Below, in pieces: positions 19,291 to 29,127 of a stretch of 64,000 bases of DNA; positions within the stretch are counted from its first letter, which is position 1; every line of letters starts with the position of its first letter. Below the pieces are notes generated by a model. The model worked only from the letters and a program-made list of their open reading frames with translations, was not told where the DNA came from and did no database searches. The position numbers and the translations under genes are program-made. Source of the DNA: Betaproteobacteria bacterium (GTDB taxonomy: Bacteria; Pseudomonadota; Gammaproteobacteria; Burkholderiales; Methylophilaceae). The stretch covers positions 124,001-188,000 of the forward strand of contig VGHQ01000001.1 in assembly GCA_016868195.1 (NCBI GenBank), in the 5' to 3' direction.

Positions 19291-20010
19291 TTAAGGCTTA
19301 CTGTTATTAAAGGCTTTTTCTATTTCTTTGTAAGGTTGAGCCCCTAACATTCGCTTTCCGTCTGAAAAAATCAAGGTAGGCGTTGATGTAATACCTAATT
19401 TTGATCCTAATTCCAGTGTTTGATCAGTGGGTGCCTCACATGCAACCTTTCCTGAAGGAAGAACGTCGTTTAAGGACCAATCCGTCCAAGCTTTTGAGCG
19501 ATCCTTGGCACACCAAATTAACTGTGATTTATTTTTTGCGTCTGGATGAAGTTTTTCAATAGGAAATAAAAATGTATAAATAGTCACATTATTAAGATGT
19601 GTAAATTCATTTTGTTCAAGGCGTTTGCAAAAAGGACAATCCACATCAGCAAAAACAACTAGCTTTCTCGAGCCATCGCCCTTAACTACTTTAATAGCAT
19701 AATTAAGAGGTAAGGATGAAAAATCAACTTTAGTGAGGTCTTCAAGGCGTTCACCAGTTAAATCTTTTTTTGTTTTAGGGTCTACGATATGGCCTTCTGC
19801 AATCAAAAAAGAAAACTTCTCGTCTGTATAAATAATTTGCCCTCCCATAAAAACTTCATAGAGCCCGCTGTAAGAAGTTTTTTTAATACTTTCTACTTTA
19901 TATTTAGGATATGAAGCTTCAATCATTTTTTTCAAGTTAGCTTCATCAGCCATTAGAAAAAATGAAGGGTAAAACAAAATGAGTAGGGCAATCTTTCTAA
20001 AAATTGTCAT
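19291..20010 (-). CDS. dsbC: Thiol:disulfide interchange protein DsbC
   Basis: Periplasmic disulfide isomerase. The 239-residue precursor has a signal peptide (about 1-21), an N-terminal dimerisation domain (about 22-80), and a thioredoxin-fold domain with the active site C125-P-F-C128. The cis-Pro loop 'GITSTPTLIF' follows, then a second cysteine pair. CPFC rather than CGYC is a normal DsbC/DsbG-like variant. It is the last gene of the amgK-murU-pepP-ubi run, and its start abuts the preceding stop. Confidence 0.92.
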   Translation of the reverse strand: MTIFRKIALLILFYPSFFLMADEANLKKMIEASYPKYKVESIKKTSYSGLYEVFMGGQIIYTDEKFSFLIAEGHIVDPKTKKDLTGERLEDLTKVDFSSLPLNYAIKVVKGDGSRKLVVFADVDCPFCKRLEQNEFTHLNNVTIYTFLFPIEKLHPDAKNKSQLIWCAKDRSKAWTDWSLNDVLPSGKVACEAPTDQTLELGSKLGITSTPTLIFSDGKRMLGAQPYKEIEKAFNNSKP

Positions 20011-21177
20011 TTATTGAGCTGCTTTCTCTATAAGAATTTTTTTAATTAAATGGTTTTGATTTATTTTGTTAAAGCCAAGATTAATCACAAAATTCATGAT
20101 ACGACTTTGAGAATAAAAAATATGGCTCAACTGATCTGTTAAATAACTTAAAGATAATATATCGGTCTTTCTGTTTCGATTGTATTTTTTAATAAATTGC
20201 TTTAAACCAAGATCATGATGATAGTTTTGATGTGAGTTTAATAATGCATCAAACTCAATCACATCTCTTAAGCCTAAATTTAAGCCTTGACCTGCGAGAG
20301 GGTGAACTTGATGTGCGGCATCTCCCATTAAAATAACTCGCTCTGAAATTAATGATTCATTAATTTTCATACTTAATGGAAAATATTGTCGCTTAGACAA
20401 AAGATCAATATCGCCAAACTTTTCACCTAAGTTTTTCTTTAATCTCATGAGAAACGCTAGATCATCTAATTTTTTATATTCATCTACAATATTGTCATTT
20501 AAAGAGTAAACAACTGAATATTCATGCGTTTGAATAGGTAAAAGAGCCAAAATACCGTCTTGCATAAATTTTTGAAAAGCACATCCTTGATGGGTTTTAC
20601 TGCTTTTAATATTAAATACTAGAGCGGTTTGATTAAATGTTTTGCTTTTAACTTCAATGCCTGATTCACGTCTTACCCAAGAATCAGAACCATCAGCCCC
20701 GATGATCAATTTAAATTGGTATTTTTGACCCTTTTCATTCACAAGATCGACATGATCCATTTCAATATTTAATGATTCAGCGCCATCTATTTTAATTTCA
20801 TCATAGCTAATTTTGCTTATTCGATTCATAAAAGCTTTTTCAAGATCATCATGATTAATAATAAAAGCAAGCTCGCTCATTCCTGCATCATATGCATCAA
20901 AACTTAATGCTGAATTTTCTTTGTTTGAATAGACTAAAATCTTATTTACAGGCGACATTAAATCTTTAGCTAGGAAATTACAAACACCGTTTTCTTCTAA
21001 CCAATTTTTAACGCCTGGTGTAACAGCATAAAATCTTGGATCAGGTAAATTATTTTTAATATTTTTTGAATGGGTTAGTAGGCTTGTTTTGATAGCATAT
21101 TTTTCTAGCGTCATTAATGTCGCCATGCCAACAATGCCTGAGCCTACAATCAATACATCGCTTGATTTTTCATTCAT
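20011..21177 (-). CDS. Ubiquinone-biosynthesis FAD monooxygenase (UbiI/UbiF/UbiM group)
   Basis: A 388-residue class A flavoprotein hydroxylase. The N-terminal Rossmann loop is 'VGSGIVGMA', the middle motif is 'IIGADGSDSWVR', and the FAD ribityl motif is 'GDAAHQVHPLAGQGLNLGLRD', split over about 285-305. These mark the UbiH/Coq6 family, and the GDAAH form distinguishes it from the UbiH-type neighbour upstream. It probably hydroxylates C5 or C6 of the ubiquinone ring; the exact position is not decidable by eye. It overlaps its neighbour by four bases. Confidence 0.85.
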   Translation of the reverse strand: MNEKSSDVLIVGSGIVGMATLMTLEKYAIKTSLLTHSKNIKNNLPDPRFYAVTPGVKNWLEENGVCNFLAKDLMSPVNKILVYSNKENSALSFDAYDAGMSELAFIINHDDLEKAFMNRISKISYDEIKIDGAESLNIEMDHVDLVNEKGQKYQFKLIIGADGSDSWVRRESGIEVKSKTFNQTALVFNIKSSKTHQGCAFQKFMQDGILALLPIQTHEYSVVYSLNDNIVDEYKKLDDLAFLMRLKKNLGEKFGDIDLLSKRQYFPLSMKINESLISERVILMGDAAHQVHPLAGQGLNLGLRDVIEFDALLNSHQNYHHDLGLKQFIKKYNRNRKTDILSLSYLTDQLSHIFYSQSRIMNFVINLGFNKINQNHLIKKILIEKAAQ

Positions 21178-22334
21178 TTACCAAAACTCATTTTATTGAC
21201 TAAAAAATTTTTAATGGGCTTTAAATTATCTAAAAGAGATAAACTAATTGACCTGGTTAAAGAAAGGCCAATCAAATCATTCGAAAAAATGTTCACTAGA
21301 GAGTCTGTAAAAAAAAGCGTCTTTTTTGTTTCTGATTTTCTTAGCGCATAGTACTGACTGATGAAGCGATCAGATCCCACTCGGGCAGGCTCAAATTCAT
21401 TTATTAATGCTGATAATGCATAAGCATCTCTAATACCAGTATTAAAGCCCTGTCCTGCAACTGGGTGCATAGTTTGTGCGGAATTGCCAATTACAACCAC
21501 CCCTGTTTTTGGAAAATCTTCAAGGGTAATTTTTTTAAGCGGGAACGTAATAAACTCATCAGAGTCGAGAAACTTTCCGACTCTATCTCCGAAATGCTCA
21601 TGTAATCTTTCTAAAAATATTTTTTTTGGTTTTTTAGCTAACTCCTGAATATTTTTATTTTTACCTGTCCAAACCAGAGAAAATTCTTTGGGTCCATTTG
21701 GCAAAAGTGCAATAGGTCCCATGGAAGTAAATCTTTCATACGCAATCCTATTGGGGGGAATCTCAGTAGTAACTTTGGTTACAAGTGCCATATGGTTGTA
21801 GCTAGTTTCTTTTTTCTTAAGGCCTTCAACCAACCCTGTAGTATTTTTTCCACCATCAGCTAATACTAAAAGTGGCGCCACAATAGAAAAATCTTTATTA
21901 ACTCCGTACAAAGTAGATCTGTCTTTTTCATTTTTAATGGCCGACACTTCAAATTCGTAAGTGATCTTTATTTTTGAAGATTGATGAACTGCTTCTTCGA
22001 GGGCCTTTGATAAAGCTCCATAAGAGACAACATAACCTAGAGCAGATAAATTATATTGACTAGCAGATAATATGGCACGTCCAAAGCTATTCTTTTGACT
22101 TGTATGAATATCTTTTATTTCACTAACTTTATTTTCTAAAGATTCCCAAATACCAAGATTTTCAAGAATGAGTTTTGTACCGTAAGATAGAGCTAAAGCG
22201 CGTTTATCCGAATACGAATCATTTTTTTTTCTTGATTCCAAAAGATGTAAATGTTGATTTTGCTTTGCAAGCAACAGTGAAAATACTAGTCCAACTGGGC
22301 CAGCACCTACGATGACGTACTCTGGATTTTTCAT
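21174..22334 (-). CDS. ubiH: 2-octaprenyl-6-methoxyphenyl hydroxylase-type FAD monooxygenase
   Basis: A 386-residue class A flavin hydroxylase with 'VGAGPVGLVFSLLLAK' at the N-terminus and 'GNSAQTMHPVAGQGFNTGIRD' (about 285-305). The GN.AQT.HP version is typical of UbiH, which hydroxylates C1 of the ubiquinone precursor. It lies between pepP and a second hydroxylase with four-base ATGA overlaps on both sides, the same pepP-ubiH-ubiI order as in enterobacteria and pseudomonads. Confidence 0.9.
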   Translation of the reverse strand: MKNPEYVIVGAGPVGLVFSLLLAKQNQHLHLLESRKKNDSYSDKRALALSYGTKLILENLGIWESLENKVSEIKDIHTSQKNSFGRAILSASQYNLSALGYVVSYGALSKALEEAVHQSSKIKITYEFEVSAIKNEKDRSTLYGVNKDFSIVAPLLVLADGGKNTTGLVEGLKKKETSYNHMALVTKVTTEIPPNRIAYERFTSMGPIALLPNGPKEFSLVWTGKNKNIQELAKKPKKIFLERLHEHFGDRVGKFLDSDEFITFPLKKITLEDFPKTGVVVIGNSAQTMHPVAGQGFNTGIRDAYALSALINEFEPARVGSDRFISQYYALRKSETKKTLFFTDSLVNIFSNDLIGLSLTRSISLSLLDNLKPIKNFLVNKMSFGK

Positions 22335-23641
22335 TTCGCCATCAGAGCTTCAATCGACTCTATCGTTTTTGGGCTATCTTTTGTAAGTACTTCATGTCCA
22401 TGATGAGTGACTAATACATCATCCTCGATTCTTATTCCAATATTCCAAAATTCCTCTGGAATATTCGGAGATGGTCTAATGTAGCATCCCGGCTCCACAG
22501 TTAGAGTCATACCTGGCTGTAATTGCTTCCATTCTTTCGCGATCGTTTTGTAGTCACCCGCATCATGTACATCAAGACCGAGCCAATGGCCAGTTCTATG
22601 CATATAAAATTCTTTATAAGCGCCCGTTTCATAAATTTCTTGATGGCTTCCTTGGCATAAACCAAAGTCTTTGAATCCATCAATCAAAACTGATAATGCT
22701 GCCTCATGGGGCTCATTCCAATGATGATTAGATGAGACTTTACTTAGAGCTACGCTTTGAGCTTCTAATACCAACTGGTAAAAATCTTTTTGTATTTTTG
22801 AAAATTTACCATTTGCAGGGAATGTTCTTGATATATCAGATGCGTAGCTATCCAATTCACATCCGGCATCTATAAGAATTAAATCGCCATCCTGAATTTT
22901 AGAATTATTATCAACGTAATGTAATGTACATGCATTCTTTCCGGAAGCAACAATAGACTGATAAGCTGGCGCGCGAATGCCATGACTCATAAATTCGTGC
23001 ACAATTTCAGCTTCAAGTTCATATTCATAGATTTGGGGCTTTGCAAATTTCATCGCTCGGTTATGGGCAAGAGATGCAATTTTTGCTGATCGCTTCATTA
23101 TGTCGATTTCAAAATCACTTTTTATAAGTCTCATTTCATCAGCAATATGACTAATATCCTCTATCAACTGAGGGGTTTGCACTCCAGCTCTTGTCTTCTC
23201 TCGTAATGCTTTAATCCAATCATTAATTTTTTGATCACTAAAAGTGTTTTGCCCTATTCGATAATATATTTTCTCGCGCCCTGAAATTTCTTTCAAAGCA
23301 ATCTCATCTAATAAATTTATGTCATAAGCCTCGTCAAACAAGAAAACTTCTTTTGCCTCTTTGGGGCCATATATAAAACCATTCCATATTTCCATTTCTG
23401 AATTTTTATTTCGACAAAAGAGTATTGTCTTTGGTGACTTTCCGCCCAAAATAAACAACGCCGACTGAGGCTCAGAAAAACCTGAAAAATAGTAAAAATA
23501 ACTATCTGAGCGATATGGGTAGTGACTATCTCGATTTCTAATTGCCTCATGTGCATTAAAAATGACTGCTACGCCATCGCCGATCTTTTCAGTTAATGCG
23601 GTCCTTCTTTTTTTAAATTCTTGATAATTTTTTTGGTTCAT
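22331..23641 (-). CDS. pepP: Xaa-Pro aminopeptidase
   Basis: Cytoplasmic M24 metallopeptidase that releases N-terminal residues preceding proline. The 436-residue protein has an N-terminal AMP_N domain ('RRTALTEKIGDGVAVIFNAHE') and a pita-bread catalytic domain. Dinuclear metal ligands are visible in 'LILIDAGCELDSYASDISRTFP' (two Asp; about 255-275), 'HRTGHWLGLDVHD' (His), 'TLTVEPGCY' (Glu) and 'GIRIEDDVLV' (Glu). The order pepP-ubiH-ubiI is conserved in proteobacteria. Confidence 0.95.
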   Translation of the reverse strand: MNQKNYQEFKKRRTALTEKIGDGVAVIFNAHEAIRNRDSHYPYRSDSYFYYFSGFSEPQSALFILGGKSPKTILFCRNKNSEMEIWNGFIYGPKEAKEVFLFDEAYDINLLDEIALKEISGREKIYYRIGQNTFSDQKINDWIKALREKTRAGVQTPQLIEDISHIADEMRLIKSDFEIDIMKRSAKIASLAHNRAMKFAKPQIYEYELEAEIVHEFMSHGIRAPAYQSIVASGKNACTLHYVDNNSKIQDGDLILIDAGCELDSYASDISRTFPANGKFSKIQKDFYQLVLEAQSVALSKVSSNHHWNEPHEAALSVLIDGFKDFGLCQGSHQEIYETGAYKEFYMHRTGHWLGLDVHDAGDYKTIAKEWKQLQPGMTLTVEPGCYIRPSPNIPEEFWNIGIRIEDDVLVTHHGHEVLTKDSPKTIESIEALMAK

Positions 23642-23655
23642 TTTTGATTAGCTTT

Positions 23656-24327
23656 TCAATTCCTTTTTAGAAAAAGATTAATTTCATTTAATCTCTCTGG
23701 CGTTCCTATATCAAACCAAAGTCCTTGAAATGCCTCCCCACCTATACATTTCGCGTCAATTAATTTTGTAAGAATAGGTGCTAATTTTGCAACGGGCTCT
23801 TCGTTAATATTTTCAAAAATTTCCGGCTGATAAATAGCAATCCCCGAAAATGTAAGCCTTTCTTTTCCTTTTAGCTCAATTTGATTGTTTTGTAAAAAAA
23901 AATCGCCATCAGGATGATGTTTTGGATTTTTAACCATTACTAAGTGACCTTTATAGTCATTTAAGTTCCTATTTTTTAAAGTGGCAAAATTAAAATCAGT
24001 ATATATATCTGCATTAACTACCAAAAATGGCTGGTCACCAATGAGAGGCAATGCTTTTTTAATACCACCTGCTGTTTCTAGTGGAGATCCTTCTCTGGAG
24101 TATGTAATTTTAAGATTCCATCTTGAGCCATCGCCAACATAAGCTTCAATCATCTCACCCAAATATGCATGATTAATAATCACCTCTTCAAAATTAGCTT
24201 TAGCTAATTTTTCTAAATGCCAAAAAATCAATGGCTTTCCCGCAACCTCTAGAAGTGGTTTTGGTATTTGATCTGTAAGAGGGCGCATTCTTTCACCCTT
24301 ACCAGCTGCTAGAATCATAGCCTTCAT
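23656..24327 (-). CDS. murU: N-acetylmuramate-1-phosphate uridylyltransferase
   Basis: A 223-residue sugar-phosphate nucleotidyltransferase beginning 'MKAMILAAGKGERMRPLTDQ', with the NTP-binding and catalytic loop 'IPKPLLEVAGKP' and the metal-binding 'VVNADIYTDFN'. Downstream of an AmgK-like kinase and close to lptD, it matches MurU. MurU makes UDP-MurNAc from MurNAc-1-P in the anhydromuropeptide recycling route that bypasses MurA. Function is inferred from context plus family. Confidence 0.88.
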   Translation of the reverse strand: MKAMILAAGKGERMRPLTDQIPKPLLEVAGKPLIFWHLEKLAKANFEEVIINHAYLGEMIEAYVGDGSRWNLKITYSREGSPLETAGGIKKALPLIGDQPFLVVNADIYTDFNFATLKNRNLNDYKGHLVMVKNPKHHPDGDFFLQNNQIELKGKERLTFSGIAIYQPEIFENINEEPVAKLAPILTKLIDAKCIGGEAFQGLWFDIGTPERLNEINLFLKRN

Positions 24328-24331
24328 AGAT

Positions 24332-25312
24332 TTATGTCAAACTTAATTTATTCATCAACTTCAATAAGGGATGCAAATCCTTGTAGCGCTCGCAAGCTCT
24401 TATCAAGTAATTTTCAACATTTGGCAGGTCATTCAAATAATTTGCTTTATGGTCTCTGTAATTTAAGCGGGCAAAAATACCTAAGACTTTTAAATGCCTT
24501 TGGACACCCATCCATTCAAAATCTCGATAAAACTCAGCAAAGTCATCTTGCACTTTAAGTTTATCTTGTTTGGCACGCTCCCAATATCGAATAAGCCAGT
24601 CTAAAACCTCTTCCTCACTCCAAACAATATAAGCATCTTTAAATAAGGACACAAGATCATAGACGATAGACCCTTTGACTGCATCTTGAAAATCTAAAAT
24701 GCCTGGATTTTTTCCCAGATCGCCATTACAAAACATTAAATTTCTAGAATGAAAATCTCTATGCACAAAAACTTGGGTGTGAGATTTAATATTTTGAATT
24801 AGTAAATCAAAAGTTGAATCAAGTACATTTTTCTCCGAATCATTCATTTCATAAGATTTATGGAATTTAAGATACCAATCAGGAAATAATCTAAGTTCTT
24901 GGATCAATAATGCATCGTCATAGAGTTTGAGTGACTGAATATCAGCATTTTTTTGAATTTGAATTAGCGCTAAATAGGCGTCTTTATAAAGTAATGATGC
25001 ATTTTGATGATTAAGCTCATCAAGATAAGTTTTATTACCCAAATCTGACAACAATAAAAACCCTGCTTTAAGGTCTGACTCATAAACTTTGGGGACATTT
25101 AACCCTGCATTAAGAAGAGTATTCGCTATGTCAACAAAGGGCTTTGAATTTTCTTTTCCAGGAGGGGCATCCATCAAAATATAAGATTGATGATTAGACA
25201 TGACGCGGAAATAACGCCGATAACTAGCGTCTGATGAAGCAGGCTTTATCGTATACTCTTGATTTTTTAGAATATTATTTAACCATTCAGTGATTTGAAG
25301 TTCGCGAGTCAC
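24332..25312 (-). CDS. amgK: N-acetylmuramate/N-acetylglucosamine anomeric kinase
   Basis: A 326-residue aminoglycoside-phosphotransferase-fold kinase. The catalytic loop is 'VFVHRDFHSRNLMF' with Brenner motif H-x-D, and the metal-binding aspartate is in 'GILDFQDAVKGSIVYDLVSLF'. AmgK phosphorylates C1 of recycled MurNAc and GlcNAc, and murU follows by four bases. The gene diverges from lptD, the same order as in Pseudomonas. Confidence 0.88.
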   Translation of the reverse strand: MTRELQITEWLNNILKNQEYTIKPASSDASYRRYFRVMSNHQSYILMDAPPGKENSKPFVDIANTLLNAGLNVPKVYESDLKAGFLLLSDLGNKTYLDELNHQNASLLYKDAYLALIQIQKNADIQSLKLYDDALLIQELRLFPDWYLKFHKSYEMNDSEKNVLDSTFDLLIQNIKSHTQVFVHRDFHSRNLMFCNGDLGKNPGILDFQDAVKGSIVYDLVSLFKDAYIVWSEEEVLDWLIRYWERAKQDKLKVQDDFAEFYRDFEWMGVQRHLKVLGIFARLNYRDHKANYLNDLPNVENYLIRACERYKDLHPLLKLMNKLSLT

Positions 25313-25505
25313 AATAAAGAATACCTAGCAATTTTTAAAAAAAATTCTACATTTAACGCAATTAGCTTAATGAAGTAAATTATATAACTACCTGATTATT
25401 AATAAATTTAAGTTGATAAAATAGCTAAAATATGAGATTTTATCGTTTATGAAATATTCAACATTAAAACTATAGCACCCCTACTTGCTCCTTCAGCAAA
25501 ATTCC
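25313..25505. other. Divergent amgK/lptD intergenic region
   Basis: About 190 bases of very AT-rich sequence between divergent starts. It must contain promoters for both operons. TAAAAT at 25426-25431 and TTGATA at 25413-25418 are -10-like and -35-like pieces, but their spacing does not make one convincing promoter. I see no hairpin terminator, tRNA or open frame. Confidence 0.5.
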
Positions 25506-27794
25506 ATGTTTAGGAAAACAATCTCACCGCTATGGCTATTGCTTTTGCTGCTTCCTCAGCTTTCATCTGCTGAAGATTTGTTTAGTGAAAAACAATCCCC
25601 AGAAATTTCTCAAGACTTAGTTGAAATTGAAGGCGATAAGCTTGAAACTCTTCTTGATCGCAAGATGAAAGCAAGAGGCAATGCAATCCTTAAGAAAGGT
25701 AATAAAACGATTAAAGCTGAAGTGATTGAGTACGATGAGATCTCAGAAAAACTAATAACGCAAGGAAATACATCTATAGAATCAGAAAACATTTCCCTCA
25801 CTGGCTCAAAGCTTAATTATAGATTAAGCGACCAGACTGGGCAGATGGAGGATGTAACCTTTAATATAAAATCTGATAAAAAAGAAGAAACAGTCGTTAA
25901 GAAAAATATTCAAGTCACCAAACGTTATTATGACTTCCGAGGCGATGCTAAATCAATTTTTTTTGAAGGTGAAAATAAGACAAAACTCGAATCTAGCAGA
26001 TTAACCACGTGTGAGGTAGATTCCAATGATTGGTATATTAAATCTAAAAATATGGAAATTGATACAAAAAAAGACCAAGTAAAAGCCTCACATGCCTCGA
26101 TTGATTTCAAAGGGGTCCCGATATTCTATATGCCTAGTACAAGCTTTTCTCTTAATAAGAATAGACAGTCTGGTTTTTTATCTTCCACATTTGGTACGAC
26201 TACTAGAAGTGGTTTTGATCTTCGAGTGCCTTATTATTTTAATATTTCACCTAATATGGACGCAACTCTGTCAGCTCGGTATTTAGGTAAAAGAGGTCCT
26301 ATGGCAGATGGTCAATTTCGCTACCTATCAGAGAATTATTCAGGAATTAATCAACTTCAATACATGAATCATGATGAGGCAAGTGGCCGAGATAATCGAT
26401 ATTTTTTAAAACTCACTCATCAACATCAATTTGGTAGTGGTTGGTCAGGATCTTATGATCTTCAAAAAGTGTCGGATAATACTTATTTTGCTGATTTAGC
26501 CACCATGATTCAAGTGACTAGCGTGGTTAATTTACCTCAAAGAGTAAATCTAAATTATTCGGGTGATATTTGGAAATTAAACTTATTAACTGAAAAATAT
26601 CAAACATTAACAAATGCATCAAATTCTCCATACCAAAGACTTCCACAAGTCAATCTCTCAGGAAAAAAAGACTTCGATAATTTTACATTAGACTTTAAGT
26701 CACAATGGACTCTTTTTGAGAGGGATGATAAGTTCGCATCAACCTTTACAGATACGCAAAAGATTACTGGGAGCAGATTGAGCATGACACCAGCAATCAC
26801 TATTCCATTAACCTCTTCTTATGGATATATCAAACCTAAAGTATCTACAAACTTACGATCTTATAATCTCAATCATTCACCTGATAATAACAAAGATATA
26901 ATCACGCCCATTTTTTCTTTGGATAGTGGTGTTTATCTCGACAGAAATATAAATGTTTTAAGTCAAAATTTTACAAATACGCTTGAACCGAGATTATTTT
27001 ATGTCTACATTCCATATAAAGATCAATCACTATTACCTAATTTTGACACAGGTCTTGCTGATTTAAATATGCAAACTTTATTCTATGAAAATCAATACAA
27101 TGGGCAAGATCGAATAAACGATGCAAATCAATTAACCGCATCATTAACTTCTAAAATTATAGATAGAAATGGCAAGGAGAGATTATCGGCCATAATTGCA
27201 CAAAGATATTATTTTGAAGATAGAAGAATTTTTGGTAATGATTTATTGGAAGCTAAAAAAGCAAATTCAGATATTTTTATGGGTGCATCAGCAAAATTAC
27301 CAAATTCACTTAACTTAGATGCGATGTTTCAATTTGACCCAACCTCTAATAATTTATTAAGAAGCACACTTGGGGGTCGATATAACCCAGAGCCTGGAAA
27401 AATGCTTAATGTAAGTTATCGATTAGTTGAAAATATTCTTGATAGTAATCAAAACTTAGAAGTTTTTAATGCGGCGGGTCAGTGGCCTCTTGGAAACCGA
27501 TTCTACTCTATTGGTCGTTATAATTATGACTTGAGGGCCTCACAAACCATTGAAGTTTTAGCAGGACTAGAATACGACGGAGGCTGCTGGGTTGCAAGAT
27601 CAATTTTTGACAGAATATCATTACCAACAACTCCAGAAGCAAATTATACATTTTTTGTGCAGCTTGAATTAAATGGTATTGGATCTATAGGCTCAGATAC
27701 AAATAGATTAAATACCTTTTTATACAGAAATGTTCCAGGCTTGAGAACTGTCAATCAAATCCCAGATGTTAATCGTCAGGCTAACTTTAACTAA
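25506..27794 (+). CDS. lptD: LPS-assembly protein LptD
   Basis: Outer-membrane beta-barrel that inserts LPS, working with LptE (34052) and LptA/LptC. From the ATG at 25506 it has 762 residues: a signal peptide 'MFRKTISPLWLLLLLLPQLSSA' broken at about residue 22, an OstA jelly-roll domain (about 45-190), and a C-terminal barrel. The preceding in-frame TTG (25485) would spoil the signal peptide, so ATG is preferred. Only two cysteines occur, C169 and C694, compared with four in E. coli LptD. It heads lptD-surA-pdxA-rsmA. Confidence 0.94.
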   Translation: MFRKTISPLWLLLLLLPQLSSAEDLFSEKQSPEISQDLVEIEGDKLETLLDRKMKARGNAILKKGNKTIKAEVIEYDEISEKLITQGNTSIESENISLTGSKLNYRLSDQTGQMEDVTFNIKSDKKEETVVKKNIQVTKRYYDFRGDAKSIFFEGENKTKLESSRLTTCEVDSNDWYIKSKNMEIDTKKDQVKASHASIDFKGVPIFYMPSTSFSLNKNRQSGFLSSTFGTTTRSGFDLRVPYYFNISPNMDATLSARYLGKRGPMADGQFRYLSENYSGINQLQYMNHDEASGRDNRYFLKLTHQHQFGSGWSGSYDLQKVSDNTYFADLATMIQVTSVVNLPQRVNLNYSGDIWKLNLLTEKYQTLTNASNSPYQRLPQVNLSGKKDFDNFTLDFKSQWTLFERDDKFASTFTDTQKITGSRLSMTPAITIPLTSSYGYIKPKVSTNLRSYNLNHSPDNNKDIITPIFSLDSGVYLDRNINVLSQNFTNTLEPRLFYVYIPYKDQSLLPNFDTGLADLNMQTLFYENQYNGQDRINDANQLTASLTSKIIDRNGKERLSAIIAQRYYFEDRRIFGNDLLEAKKANSDIFMGASAKLPNSLNLDAMFQFDPTSNNLLRSTLGGRYNPEPGKMLNVSYRLVENILDSNQNLEVFNAAGQWPLGNRFYSIGRYNYDLRASQTIEVLAGLEYDGGCWVARSIFDRISLPTTPEANYTFFVQLELNGIGSIGSDTNRLNTFLYRNVPGLRTVNQIPDVNRQANFN

Positions 27795-27801
27795 TTTTTA
27801 A

Positions 27802-29118
27802 ATGCAATTTAAAAAATTAATATTAAATATTTATTGGGCCTTAATTGTCTTTGGCTTAATATCCTCCTCTTTCGGGCAAACAAAACCTGAATCTGATATT
27901 AAAAAACTTGACCGTATTATTGCTATCGTTGATCAAGATGTTATTACAGAAAAAGAATTACAAGAAAAAATAAATTCGGTTATTAGTAACCTCAAAAGTC
28001 AAAAAATTGAAATTCCTTCAGAAAGTATCTTGAAGAAACAAGTAATAGAAAGATTAATATCATTTAGTATTCAAATCCAACTAGCTATTCAAACTGGATT
28101 AAAAATTAGCGATGCCCAAGTTGATAAAACTATTGAACGTATCGCAGAAAAAAATAAACTGAATATCGCTGATTTCAAAAAAAACCTAGAAAGTGATGGT
28201 ACTAATTTTTATAAGTTTAGAGAAGAAATTAGAGATGAAATCACGATTGCGCAATTGAAAGAACGTGAGGTTGATAGCAAAATTATAATCACGGATGGAG
28301 AAATTGATAACTTCCTGAATGCACAATCAAAAGAATTTCAAGACGAATTTGAAGTTGCTCATATTCTTATTCGCGTGCCTGAAGATGCATCGCCTGAAAA
28401 AATTGATAAATTAAAGAATAAAGCTGAAGAAGCCGTTAAGCAAATTCAATCAGGTAAAAATTTCACTCAAGTTTCTGCAATATTTTCAGAAACACCAAAT
28501 GCCCTTGAAGGTGGGAATCTGGGCTGGAAAAAGGCTTCAGATTTACCAACATTATTTGTAGATGCTCTAAAAAAAACGGAAGTGGGTAAACTTACCTCTA
28601 TTTTAAGAAGTCCTAATGGTTTTCATATTCTTAAACTGATCAACAAAAAAGGGTTTAGTGGTCCTCTAGTTGTTGAACAAACACATGTAAGGCATATTTT
28701 AATTAAACTTTCTGAAATTACTTCGGAAAATGAAGGTCGTCAAAAACTGATCGGCATCAAGGAGCGTTTAGAAAATGGTACGAAGTTTGAGGATATGGCA
28801 AAGCAATATTCAGAGGACCCTTCTTCAAATAATGGCGGCGATTTAGGCTGGATCAATCCAGGAGATACTGTTCCTGAGTTTGAAAAAACAATCAAGCAGC
28901 TTAATATAAATCAAATAAGCGATCCTATTAAAACTCCTTTTGGATGGCATCTTATTCAAGTTCTGGAAAGAAGATCTCAAGATATGTCGAAGGAATCAGC
29001 TCGAATTCAAGCCAGGCAACAAATCAAAATGCGAAAATCTGAAGAGGCTTACCAAGACTGGCTTCAAGAATTAAGGGATCGCTCTTTTGTAGAGCTTCGT
29101 TTAGAAGATAATTTTTAA
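27802..29118 (+). CDS. surA: Periplasmic chaperone / peptidyl-prolyl isomerase SurA
   Basis: Periplasmic chaperone for outer-membrane proteins, including LptD encoded just upstream. The 438-residue product has a signal peptide (about 1-25), an N-terminal helical chaperone domain ('LDRIIAIVDQDVITEKEL'), and two parvulin domains. Parvulin 1 contains 'VAHILIRVPEDASPEKI' and parvulin 2 contains 'VRHILIKLSEI' and 'YSEDPSSNNGGDLGWI'. A C-terminal helix follows. Spacing of eight bases to lptD indicates one transcript. Confidence 0.96.
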   Translation: MQFKKLILNIYWALIVFGLISSSFGQTKPESDIKKLDRIIAIVDQDVITEKELQEKINSVISNLKSQKIEIPSESILKKQVIERLISFSIQIQLAIQTGLKISDAQVDKTIERIAEKNKLNIADFKKNLESDGTNFYKFREEIRDEITIAQLKEREVDSKIIITDGEIDNFLNAQSKEFQDEFEVAHILIRVPEDASPEKIDKLKNKAEEAVKQIQSGKNFTQVSAIFSETPNALEGGNLGWKKASDLPTLFVDALKKTEVGKLTSILRSPNGFHILKLINKKGFSGPLVVEQTHVRHILIKLSEITSENEGRQKLIGIKERLENGTKFEDMAKQYSEDPSSNNGGDLGWINPGDTVPEFEKTIKQLNINQISDPIKTPFGWHLIQVLERRSQDMSKESARIQARQQIKMRKSEEAYQDWLQELRDRSFVELRLEDNF

Positions 29119-29127
29119 TTTCTTATT

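Noticed and set aside
25485-25505. TTG start for lptD at 25485
   Set aside because: It adds seven polar residues before an otherwise standard signal peptide and has no ribosome-binding site; ATG 25506 is more plausible.
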